The notes under the pieces were generated by a model. It did no database searches. It worked only from the letters and a program-made list of their open reading frames with translations, and was not told where the DNA came from. A program made the translations under genes and the position numbers. Source: Onchidella celtica (Eukaryota > Mollusca > Gastropoda > Systellommatophora > Onchidiidae). From it: 64,000 nucleotides of DNA. This document shows, piece after piece, positions 33,613-44,400 of the stretch (its first letter is position 1; every line of letters begins with the position of its first letter). The DNA is taken from NCBI GenBank assembly GCA_963931925.1, contig OZ007581.1, forward strand, positions 12,708,162-12,772,161, read 5' to 3'.

Positions 33613-33627
33613 CCATTGGCGAAATAT

Positions 33628-33860
33628 AAAAACCACAGAAAAACTGTGGGGTCGCAGGAGAGCCATAAGCAGTGTCGAAATTGAGCAAAAAGAAAAAGTG
33701 GTATGTAGCGAAGCCCCGCGTGAGAAATAATACCCAAACGATACTAAGCAAACTAAAGAGAAGACAGAAACTGGTCAACGTTTCAGGTGTCGCCTTCGTC
33801 AAGAAAAAAAAAAAAAGACAAATGGAAGAGAGAAAAGAGTCGAGCAATAAAATATTCCAA
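33628..33860 (+). repeat. Dispersed repeat with ACAGAAACTGG...AACGTTTC core
   Basis: Contains CTGTGGGGTCGCAG, ATACCCAAACGATAC and AAGAGAAGACAGAAA. These recur at 49281-49505, where the second half lies in inverted order. It lies between two blocks of the same minisatellite. Confidence 0.5.
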
Positions 33861-34010
33861 GAGGAAATGTATAGAATCGAACCTCGAGCTTCCATAAATT
33901 GTCGGACGGACGTGCTTTTATGCTCCTAACCAAGTAAGAACTCGCAGATAAGTACACATACCCTGTTTCGCTTCGATTCTATACATTTCCTGTTGAAATC
34001 TTTTATTGTT

Positions 34011-34290
34011 TCTGGCCATGTGTACTATTCTGGTCATGTGTACTATTCTGGTCATGTGTACTATTCTGGTCATGTATACTTTTCTGGCCATGTGTACCAT
34101 TCTGGCCATGCGTACTATTCTAGCCATGTGTACTATTATGGCCATGTGCCACCATTCTGGCTATGTATGTTTTATCTGCCCATGTGTACTATTCTGGCCA
34201 CGGACGCTATTCTAACCATGTGTTCTTTTTTGGCCATTTGTATTAGTCTGGCCATAATATGTATCATTCTGGTCATGTGTACCATTTCGG
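34011..34290. repeat. 18-bp minisatellite, block 2 (degenerate)
   Basis: The same 18-bp unit as 33362-33612, in the same orientation, decaying toward its right end. The 400 bp between the blocks was probably inserted into or amplified beside a single array. Confidence 0.9.
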
Positions 34291-34502
34291 CCATGCATAG
34301 TGTTTGATTGTTTTTTTTTGTATCCTGTACATGCACAGTTATGTATGATAATAATGAATACTATTGAGGCCAGGTATACAATTCGGCCCTGTCTTCCATG
34401 GCGGCCACTTTGGCCGTGTCCATCATTCTGCTCGCTAAGTTTTCTGTCTCCACAGCGTGTCATGAACTTTTTTTTTAAATCCGTGTTCAGACTTGGCTTT
34501 CA

Positions 34503-34750
34503 TCTCTTCTCTCTCTCTCTTTCTCTCTCTGTCTTTCTATATGTCTCTCTCTCTCTCTCTCTCTCACTCTCTCTCTCTCTCTCTGCGTATCTCTCGCTCT
34601 TCCTCTCTCTGTCTGTCTGTCTGTACGTCTGCCTGTCTCTCTCTTTCTCTCTCTGTCTTTCTATCTGTATCTCTCTCTCTGCCTATCTCTCGCTCTTCCT
34701 CTCTCTGTCTGTCTGTACGTCTGCCTGTCTCTCTCTTTCTCTCTCCCTAG
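34503..34750. repeat. CT microsatellite with a duplicated CTGTCTGT block
   Basis: TCTCTC runs with CTGTCTGT and TACGTCTGCC interruptions. A segment of about 110 bp is present twice (near 34590 and 34690). Confidence 0.85.
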
Positions 34751-36100
34751 GTTTCGACACGTCTGTTTCTCGGTCCTCTCGGTTTGTCTGTGTGTGTATG
34801 CAAATCACGCAACTGTTTGTTGTTGGTGGAGATGGTGGTGATGGTGATGATGATGAGGTCGTTGTTGCTCTTCGATTCCCTGAACAAAACAACGCCCTAC
34901 ATTCTTTTCTCTCAGATTCTCACATGAATAACAGATTTTAAGTTTAAAAAGTAACAAAAAAGCCGCGATGAGCTTTGCGCGGTTTGTACTTTTAGCACAC
35001 AGCACAATAGAACACTTAAAAAGTCGACGTCACTCAAGAGCAGAACCAAACCTTTTCATCCCATAACGTGATAGAAACACAAGCCAAAATACAATATCTT
35101 TTAACGATAATTATTATCAATGAAGTCCCTGAAGAATTGAGCCAACACAGAAACATTTGTGTGTTGTTTTTTTTTCCGCGTTTTTTGTAACTTCCTTTTA
35201 GTGTTCAACGTCCATGTGTCAAACTAATGGTTGGATTGTTGTGAATAGAAATTAAAATTCCCAACAATTGAAGCCACGCTGACATTTTCACATTTTAAAA
35301 AAAAATGACCTTTTTTTTTCTTTCTTTTCAGATATTGGCTCCATGGTGGAAGGGAGAGAGAGAGGGTGGGTGGGGATGTTTTGTCTTAATTTTAATCGAC
35401 TCCATCGATCTGTTAGACCAGGCCCAAAAATTATTGATTTTTCACGCTGCAAGCTAGTTCTGGGTTCCAATTTCAAATTAAAACAAATTAAAACTGGAGC
35501 GTGTCTGTCAGCGGCTTTTATTTATTTATTTATTTATTTTTTACAGTGTCTTTCTGTGTGAGCCTCTGTGTTTAAGAAACCATCAATAAAACATGTACTC
35601 TTGTAGGTTGTAGGGGGTTGCCCTTGGGTTATGAAAGGGGGCAGTGTTTCTTTCGAGCAGCGTGCATGAGTGCCTGCACATACGTTTTGTACCAAGTGCT
35701 CAAAGGACGTTAAGGTGTGCACAAAAAGGTTAGTTACCTTAGAAAATAGAAATGGAGAATTATATTTATTGAAAATCATCTCTCAGCCAACTAAAACGAA
35801 GTAGTTCGAAGTGTAAAATAAAGTTTTTAAAAAAATACACTACTTCACAGAGGGCAACTGTACCATAATATCAGAGCTAGGCTGTGCCCAATGTATCTTG
35901 AAACAGTGTCAAGTCTACGGTTTGCACACGCATTCAGTGTGCACGATACTTTTGTCGCACGACAAAAATGTGCATGACATAAGATGCTTTGCGCACACTG
36001 ACCACTGAAAATTAGAAAAGAACATTGCATTTAGTGGGGTGGGTGGGGAGGGGGACCTTTCGGTGAGCGTACATAAGATTTTCAATTAAGTCAAGTGTAT
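34751..36100. other. No gene seen
   Basis: Low-complexity tracts only (GTT/GAT near 34816-34860, poly-T near 35165 and 35310, TTTA near 35519). Confidence 0.45.
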
Positions 36101-36295
36101 GGGTAGCCACACAAAGGCCACCGAATTCGGTCACCGAGCCACTAGGCGCTTTAGGTGAGAAGAATTGCACTATATAAACGAACCGAATCTAGGGGGGCTC
36201 TTTGTGCAGTTGTTGAAATTATATAGTGCAATTCTTCTCACCTAAAGCGCCTAGTGGCTCGGTGACCGAATTCGGTGGCCTTTGTGTGGCTACCC
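36101..36295. mobile_element. Perfect 77-bp inverted repeat with 41-bp loop (foldback element)
   Basis: 36101-36177 and 36219-36295 are exact reverse complements, starting GGGTAGCCACACAAAGG and ending GCACTATATAA at the loop. No mismatch was found across 77 bp. The unpaired centre is 36178-36218. Confidence 0.95.
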
Positions 36296-39200
36296 AAAGA
36301 CAAGCGTGCAAGGAGGTTGGGGGTGGGGGAGAGGGTTAGAAGGTCGGGAGTTCAAAGAACTCCAAAAATTGAATGTATGAACTGTGTCGCCTCAAACACC
36401 CCTTTGTTTGTGCGACTGGCTGCATAAATAATGGCTTGACGTCATTCAAGTACGGTAGACCATTTGCTAACTGTTCACCGTCTTTGCCACATAAATACTT
36501 TTTGTTTTGTTTTTCAGTTTGTGTCATTATCATCCAGTTGATTATTCAACATTCTTGTTTCAGATCAATTGTTACTTTCAGGTGTTTACTGCTGATTACA
36601 TTTAAAATGCTCGTTTTCTGCGGCCTGTGCAATTCAAATGAACACTGACTAAGAGCGAAAGGTTCATTTACATTTACTTTAAATAACAGTCAGTGCTTTC
36701 ATTGCTTAGCTCTTAGATGTTTGAAAACACGTCCATTTTCTTGTGTTCAAAACGGACCATGACAAGAAAAGCAATCATTTCGACAGAATGCATTTATAAT
36801 GCTTTTTGTGACACAACTTGTCAAATTGTGATTAAACCTCTAGGATCGAGAAGTTCAGCGTGGATGTTTGGGAGGATGGGGTGGGTGGAAAAATAGAGAG
36901 ATTATTAATTGTTTTAGCTATCTTTTAACGATCGTTTCAAAACAATGAATCTTTCTATCATTTCACGACAAACCGTAACAAAATATATATAGAGAGGATT
37001 TGATTTGATTTTAGGACAGGAACCAGAATCCTCACACACCAGATATCCCCATAAGTGCTCCGGCCCTGCTCCAAGATCCATTTGAAGGTTTTCATATTGA
37101 TGGTCTCATTTGCCAGCAGGTTCCAAATTTGTTCGGTTCGTCCGGCCTTGTCACACCTGTTTCCCTCACTCCGTCTGTACCCAGCCTTAATCATTCTGGT
37201 TATGGACAACAGGCCAGATAAACAGGGATTCAAGACAGATAGTTCTGCGCTTGGGTGCTGTCTCCTATGTGGCACGTCCGGCTTAAGAGGGCTAAGTCGG
37301 ATCTGGTCATATGGAGTAATGTTTAACTAATTTGTACATTTTATTCTTAAAAAAAATAATAATAATAAATAATAATAAACACACCGAGAAAAGATACTCA
37401 AGAATCGTAATCAAGCAAAATCTCAGTTTCGATCCAAAATTACCCACGGCCGATGAAAGCGGGGGCGAAGCATGGTCCTCTGCAGGGGGCAATCAGAATT
37501 TAAGCTAGTAAAATCCTCATAATAGGACGTATCGCTACATCATATGTACATAATTATAAATGCAGCGTCTAACACAATGAAACGGTTGCTAGGCACTGTA
37601 AAAATCTAAAGTGCGGACTATTCTTGTCAACAGGACAGGAATGCAGCAATTTACAAGCCAAACTAATCTGAAAAACTATTCATTCATACTAACAGACTTA
37701 TAAACGGATATTTTTCACCCATTTTTTAAAATATAATTTGAACAGCACGTTTTCATTGTCATATTCATAGCCAGAGATTTTGTTATTCTACCATGTCATA
37801 AAGTTTCTCGGAAAGGACACATTAACATTAAATGGCAGAAAGTGCTTAAATGGCATCTCTGTGACACAACAATGTGTAGCGATTTCGGAGAAGTGGCTAT
37901 GGTGCCGTTGCGGTTTAGGTTCGAGCGACCTATCAAGTGAATTGATGTTCTTAATACGTTCGACTGATTTTGATCACAGTTATATCTAGATCTAGATATA
38001 ATAATTATTATTCTTTGATAGCTCTTGCTGTGCGTAGAGTAAATTATTTTTAGATTACCCCAAACAAAAACAAAAAAAGATCCAGACAAACTCTTTCACT
38101 GTACTCTTTACCTTTCGAGTGGGATGAAAACGACCGCATAGTGAAAAACCTGTATAAGTACGTAAAATCAGGTCAAACCTTGATTATAAACCTATTTTTT
38201 TCCCCCACTATTTTACTGTCTGCGGTGCCGCTTTGAAGAAAACAGGCTATGCTCAAGCTAGCTTCTGGGTGTAGTCAAGTCTTCTTCGTCTTTGTTAATC
38301 ACCGATTTTGGACCAGTTCGTATGGTGTAAGTCCCCACAAAGATGCTTTTCGGTGTGGGGTGTTATACTATAACAACAAACCCAAAATAGCAACGTAGAA
38401 TAAAATGCTGAACTGACTAAATGGACTTGGAGTTGGGCTCGATCTGAAAAGCGTAGTAATTCTAGAATTAATATTCGAAGGGTAATCACTGATTATTTGA
38501 TTATGAGGAAGCCTCGCCCCTGGATGAAAGTGATTTTTTTCCCCGTTTTGCCCCATTGGACGAGACTGCCACCCTGAGAAATTGGGCCACAGTTTTGTTG
38601 ATGATAATCTACGAGGACAAACGTTCATTTGCTCCATACTGGTCGGCATTTGGTGGGACATTGTTTAACTGAATCACCGCTCATCGCGTCAAAAGTGTTC
38701 ACCTAGTGAAACCTTGAGAACACAATCAACAGATCAGACAATCAACTCAGGTTTATCCTGTCTGCACTGTATTACGCCAACTGCTCTTGAGCCGCTGAGA
38801 ACGGTTTGAGAGAACTGATCAGTTGATAATAGGTCCAAAGACCATATTTACAAGGTATACAACTTCGCGACTGAGGGTCTTGATTCATCGCACCCTTGCT
38901 CGCGCCTTCAACAATATTTAAAAGGTAGAACATCCGAGTAGCGAGCGATTTTACTTCTATTGTTCAACGAATAGCGAGCCGTAGGGGCCAGGGTTAGCGA
39001 ACGTATTACAGAAGCTCGCTATTCCGATGCGTAGCCATTTAAAATGATGTGAAACATGCCTGAGATCGTAAGCACTGTCATCGGGTGGTATTTATCATTA
39101 TGTAAATCGTTGTTATTTACTAGTAAAGAACCATGGACCAAGAACTGGATTACTTAATCTGTTCAGTCATGTTTTCATTGGTATTGTTTTCTCCGCCTCT

Positions 39201-39299
39201 CCATCTCTCTTTCCCCAATCTCTCCCTTTCTTTCCGTCTTAACCTATCTAATTAATTTACAAGCTGCACGCGTGTCAATTATAATCTCCTATGCACTGC
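36296..39299. other. No gene seen
   Basis: Three kilobases with no coherent coding or splice signal. A dispersed segment with CTCAGTTTCGATCCAAAATT near 37420 has relatives near 43730 and 55610. The rest looks unique and non-coding. Confidence 0.4.
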
Positions 39300-39520
39300 A
39301 CTTATCCAAAGAAGCCAAAGAAAGTTCATTGTGTTTCATTGCCATAACAACATTTATAAAAGATTACCTGAAATTTCAGTCAACACAGTAGTTCCATACA
39401 AAAACGATTTGGTTAGACTGTTTGACACCTAAGAAAATTAATTTTATAATTTTTGAAACTGTTTTTCAGACAGTGGCAATGAGCAAAGAAAAAAAAATTG
39501 GCCAGATTGCACTACAGTAA
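39300..39520 (+). repeat. Dispersed repeat family 2, copy 2
   Basis: Colinear with 28130-28360, including AAGAAAATTAATTTTATAAT and a following GAGCAAA/GATTGCAC segment. Confidence 0.6.
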
Positions 39521-39876
39521 AATTCTACCTCTAATGTATATATACATGTTTTCTTTTTTTATATTTTGTTTTTACATAAGATAATTATGACCATTCTCGT
39601 GCAGCCGTGACGTAAAACAAAACACAAACACATAACTAATGAATAAAACAAAAAGAAGTTTATCTGAGTTTGTGTCTTTTTAATGAAAGTTATTTCTCTG
39701 TAATTTGCGTACAATGAAGCTCTGTCTCAAGTTAGAAGGAAGTGAGACTTGAACTTGTGAGTCAGCCGAACTTAGAATTGACAATGGATGTGGTTTCCTT
39801 CGTCCAGAGCCCATCCTCCCATGGATCTGTGAAAGAGAGGCGGTGAAGATTGAAATGGTGAGATTATTAAAAGCCC

Positions 39877-40148
39877 GTTTACACTGGTAGGTTTTAGAAA
39901 TAGAAAAAAGGAATGGGTGACTGTGGGTAGAACTCTCCTGGCTTTCCGTCTTTTGTTTCCCGATTTCCCCCCTTCGAAGTGCTGTTTGTTTACACCGGTC
40001 CGTTTTCTGAATGAGAAACGATGCGCGTCGTTTGTTTTGGTCATGTTTCAAAGGGGGAAATCGGAAAGCAAAAGTCGGAAAGCCAGAAGAGTTCTTCCAC
40101 ACAGTCCCCCATTCCTTTTTTCTATTCCTAAAACCTACCAGTGTAAAC
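39877..40148. mobile_element. Foldback (MITE-like) element with 96-bp inverted arms
   Basis: Arms 39877-39972 and 40053-40148 are inverted copies with about a dozen mismatches, beginning GTTTACACTGGTAGGTTTTA and ending GATTTCCCCC. The 80-bp centre contains a second GTTTACACCGGT, a partial copy of the terminus. The open frames across it are translations of the palindrome. Confidence 0.85.
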
Positions 40149-40160
40149 AATCCTTTAAGG

Positions 40161-40584
40161 GACAAGTTGGTCTGAAGGTGACGTGCTCGCCTCTTATGCC
40201 GAAGGCACCGGGTAGGAATCCCGATCGGTGAAGGTGAGGCATATTGGAATTTTTGGATTTTCCCTCATATTTGCCTGTCCCTGATCCTATGGTAGATAAG
40301 ATCGAGCACCTAGTCTTCCCGGATAAGGACGAAAAACTCCGAGGGCCCGTGTGCACGTTGCGCACGTTAAAGATACTTAGCAGTTGGAAATCGAAAAGAG
40401 CAGGCCGAACAAAATTAAATGAGAACTTATCCCTACCCCTCCCCTCCGCACACACACAAAGAAAATCCCGCCGATAGGCGCTGCACTCTGGCGCCCCGAC
40501 GTGTCTGCTCCAATTGTAACTGGCCTGCATAACACCAAGGCAAATTTCCCAAATGGGATTAAAGACGTATACAATACAAAATAC
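40161..40584 (+). mobile_element. tRNA-derived SINE, near full length
   Basis: The head has the look of a tRNA: GTTGGTCTGAAGGTGACG (A-box region), then CTCGCCTCTTATGCCGAAGG, then GGGTAGGAATCCC (B box). A body of about 300 bp follows (TTAAAGATACTTAGCAGTTG, AGCAGGCCGAACAAA, GCTCCAATTGTAACTGG), ending in AATGGGATTAAAG and an ACAATACAAAATAC tail. Copies or parts recur at 42335, 51721 and 61975. Confidence 0.75.
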
Positions 40585-40923
40585 TTAAGATATCAGATAC
40601 GATGAAATAACACAATTGTGCCGCTTTGCGATCAGGACATGCGCACACGCCACCTAGCGCAGAATGTTGGAGACATAGACAAAGGAGTGTTTTAAAGAGC
40701 CGAATAGAAAAATATACGAAGTTGTTTGTACTATTTGGTTATGTATCTCTAGGTCTTGACTGGCTTGGCTTACTTTGTAATTATACTTTCAAATTACTAC
40801 AGGAAAGCGTGGGCCTCTTTTTTTTTTTTTAATTTGTTATAGCGCCGTAATACAATGACATTGGTTTAATCATTACACAGGGCACTCTTTCCACGCAATG
40901 CATCAAACGCCCTGCTCACGACA
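40585..40923. other. No gene seen
   Basis: Spacer between the SINE and a GAT-rich tract; a poly-T run lies at 40818-40830. Confidence 0.5.
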
Positions 40924-41150
40924 ATGAAGACAATCGGCGATGACAACGATGGTGATGGCGATAATGTAGATGATGACGACGACGACAATGATGGTGATGA
41001 TGATGGTGGTGGTTATGATTATGATGATGAAGACGACGATGATGATGATAACGATGATAATGATGATGGTGGTGGTGGTGCTAGGATGGGTAATCATGAG
41101 GAGGAGGAGGACAATGATGATTATGATGATTATGGTGGTAATGTGGACAA
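40924..41150. repeat. GAT/GAC-rich imperfect trinucleotide tract, 3' of gene B
   Basis: Degenerate GATGAT/GACGAC repeats produce acidic (plus strand) and Ile-rich (minus strand) frames. It begins about 150 bp downstream of the gene B stop codon. Confidence 0.8.
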
Positions 41151-41302
41151 TAATTTTAGCCATAACTTTAAGGGTAACAATGGAGCCGATGATAATGGTT
41201 ATAAGAAACATGCTATATTCCAAAAAGCTGCATGAAGAGAGACACTGTAAAAGACGCCATAGACAAATGATTAGAAGATAAGATAATCTTAAGTATTTGT
41301 CC

Positions 41303-41416
41303 TTACACGCAAGTGTTCATGTATTCACGAGATCTGTGATCATTGTGGAGGTCGACAGCCAGACCACGGTAATGTCTGGAGGCACAGCTGTGGCAGGCTC
41401 CAGCCAGCTCGTTCAC
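41303..41416 (-). CDS. Gene B exon 6 (terminal)
   Basis: Acceptor TATTTCCACAG before 41416; phase 0. It encodes VNELAGACHSCASRHYRGLA, then VDLHNDHRSREYMNTCV and TAA. It carries the HxxGxAxD motif. Confidence 0.85.
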   Translation of the reverse strand: MNELAGACHSCASRHYRGLAVDLHNDHRSREYMNTCV

Positions 41417-44400
41417 CTGTGGAAATACGGTAGGTATTGACACCGTTTAACTGAGGAAATACGGTAAGGGCTGGAGTTGTTTAACTGAGGAAATATGGTA
41501 AGTGCTGATATTGTTTTACTGAGGAAATACGGTAAGTGTTAAAATTGTTTAACTGAGGAAATATGGTAAGTGCTGAAATTGTTTAACTGGGGAAATATGG
41601 TAAGTGCTGATATTGTTTAACTGAGGAAATATGGTAAGTGCTGATATTGTTTTACTGAGGAAATACGGTAAGTGCTGAAATTGTTTAACTGAGGAAATAC
41701 TGTAAGTGTTGAAATTGTTTTTCTGAGGAAATACAGTAAGTGTTGAAATTGTGTACCTGGTGTATGGCGGTGACTGTTGAAATTAATCATCAGAGATTGC
41801 ACGGCGAATGTTGAAATTTACCATTAGAAAGAATACGGTAAGATTTGAAATTGAATTCCTGAGGAAGGCTGTAGGTTTTGAAAGTAATTTTTCGAGGAAA
41901 TACTGAAAATACTGAAAGCAATCATGAGAGGAAGTACGGTAAGTATTGAAAGAAAGAATCAGAAGAAATACGGTGAGTACTGAGAATAATTGTCAGAGCA
42001 AATACGGTGGGTATTGACAGAAATCATCTGAGCAAATACAGTAATTATTGAAAATAAACACTGGAATAAATACGGTGAGTAATGAAAGTATTCATGAGAG
42101 GAAATACGGTGGAAATTGACAGTAATGGTTACAGGAAATGCAGGGCGGGAGGCGTGAAAGAAAAGTTGGAGCTGTATGGGGGAGGGGGGCTGATTGCCAG
42201 GAAAATACCGGGAGGCACTGAAATAGCCGTATTTAGTTGCTGGACTTAAAGTCAAACGAATTTAATTAGTTACATGTACAAGCTCTGGCTGTCAGAGCGA
42301 TTCTTTATCGTGGAATTATGTAATACGGACAATCGTAAAGAGCAGGCCGAACAGGCCGCTGCCCGGGAAAAATTAAATAAAATTCATCCCTACGATTCCC
42401 TCCCCCTCCCTCCATCTCCCTTTAAAAAAAAATCCACCGACCGCCGCTGCACTGTGGCGACGACGTGCCTGCTCCAATTGTAACTGAGCTGCAATGGCAC
42501 AAACGCAAATTTCCCAAATGGGATTAAAGAGTTATACAAATACAAATACAAATACACATTTTTAAGAAGGATTGAAAGAAAGAAAGAAAGAAAGAAAACT
42601 TACAATGACAGTGCCTCTGTCAGCCAAAGCTTTCAGGTACTTGAGGAGAGCGGTGGACAGACACACAGTGCCGCCAGGAGTGCCGGTGGGACATTCGTTG
42701 CAAGAGTAGCTGAAAGAATGAATGAAGTGGTTTCAGTAGAAGGTACTGGTAGTATGTCTTGACTAGTGCTAGGCATCGACTGGCTTTTGAGTAATCCCGG
42801 TTTCTGGATCATCCATTCCAAAATATCTGAATAGCCTGATAATGTTCTATAGCTCCTACTATAAAATAATAATTTATTATCACGGTCCCTTGGCGCAAAA
42901 TACTTTTGGGACGTAAGTTCAGGTAACAACATTCCACATATAAACAACTTGCCAATTATCCAAATAATTGATAGCTCTATACAAATCTTCCCTAGGTAAT
43001 GCTGAATCAGAATATACTGGTCTTAGGCGACTAAGATTTGTAGTTTCTTGACAATAGCCAACAAAAAAAAAAAATCCGTACAAAAAGAAACGTTATTGTG
43101 CTCATGTTGTCAATGGAAATCTTGTGGCCAAGTCAGTTGATCTTAACCCTAACCCTAACTCTAAAACTTTTTTTTTTTAATTTAAAAAACCACTCTGCAA
43201 ATAAAATCTAACTTTGCCACATGTATTTTAACGAAGAGTAGGCTTGACAATTATGATAATTATAGGAACAATCGTTCAATAAAATAAATAACAGCATTGG
43301 TAGCATTGTTACCCATAGGATGATTTTTAAAACAAAAGGTGTTGGCCTAGGACATGTCTCGAAACCGCACAATTCAAAACAGCAGAAACATATACAAGAT
43401 AGCAGATACATAGTGGAAATAAGCCACCTAGCAGATATTGTACATAAAAGTAACAGTCACAAATGCTATTTATATTTTACATCTCAAAAAACATATTATG
43501 ATGTTGGAAAGAATGTGTCTTCGATACTTCTTAATTTGAAGACCAACCAAAAATTCACAATGGCTGGCAAATCAGAAAGAGCCACTCCAACTCCAACATG
43601 AGAACCCTAGGTTTCAATCGGTAATTAAGTCCCATTTCGTCACGCAGTGTCATATTCCATTCATTTAGGCGCTTCATTCATGAAAAATAGTTTGAACACT
43701 TTTAGAAGACATATCGAAGAATCATTGCCCATCAAAAAACTTCAGTTTCAACCTAAATCCCCACCAACTGATAAAAAGTATTATTTCTCCGTTAGGCATT
43801 TTGCTACGTAATGCCATAACAAAAGGTGGCTATTGTTTCAAAACTAATACAGCCAGAGACACAGTTCTTTAATCTGATAAAGGCTTTTGAAATGCGAGTG
43901 ATAAAATGGTACTTGGTGCTTGTATTGACATTTAAGTTTCAAACAAAGTATTGGACAGCTGATTTTATTGATCATGGCAGCAAAGCGCTGAACAGCAGCC
44001 CAGAATGAAGAATGGTACTGAATGGCGCCTGTTGCATGAAGGTGACAATTAAGTTACATTCTGTTGCAGGTATTGACTTTGCTGAAATTGTTGTGAGCAG
44101 CCTGGAAAGGAGAGAGTGGGTAGCCGAGTGCGTGTTTGTTGTTGCTGTTTTAATTTCTTTTTAACATGTCTCATTTTGTGTGTGTTATAATTTGGCCGTT
44201 ATAAGATAAGAGATAAGATGGATAAGATAAGATAAATATGACTATATTATCCTGTTTGCAGGAAATTTGTTGTCACAGCATTCAGTAACCGTACAACAGC
44301 AAATACAATATCTAAGAACTACAGGTCTATAATACATACCACGCACACGCACATTGCCCACACAACATTACCAACAAGTACGAACATTGCTCACACACAC

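Noticed and set aside
33311..34307. Frames such as CTILAMCTI and HMARIVHMA of up to 194 codons
   Set aside because: Read-through of the 18-bp minisatellite, open in most frames.
34300..34941. 213-codon plus-strand frame
   Set aside because: More than half is CT microsatellite translation (Ser/Leu), and the rest shows no recognisable domain.
40161..40232. Functional tRNA gene
   Set aside because: The head has tRNA-like A and B boxes but poor stem pairing and continues into a repeated body found elsewhere. A SINE explains it better.
41414..42135. CRISPR-like regularly spaced repeat
   Set aside because: It is a head-to-tail tandem array with no unique spacers, inside a spliced animal gene.
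43141..43165. Telomere-like AACCCT repeats
   Set aside because: Only about three units, one imperfect. Too short to call an interstitial telomere.
43320..43601. 93-codon plus-strand frame (MIFKTKGVGLGHVSKPHNSK...)
   Set aside because: It lies in gene B intron 4 within sequence resembling dispersed segments elsewhere, with no splice or domain evidence.
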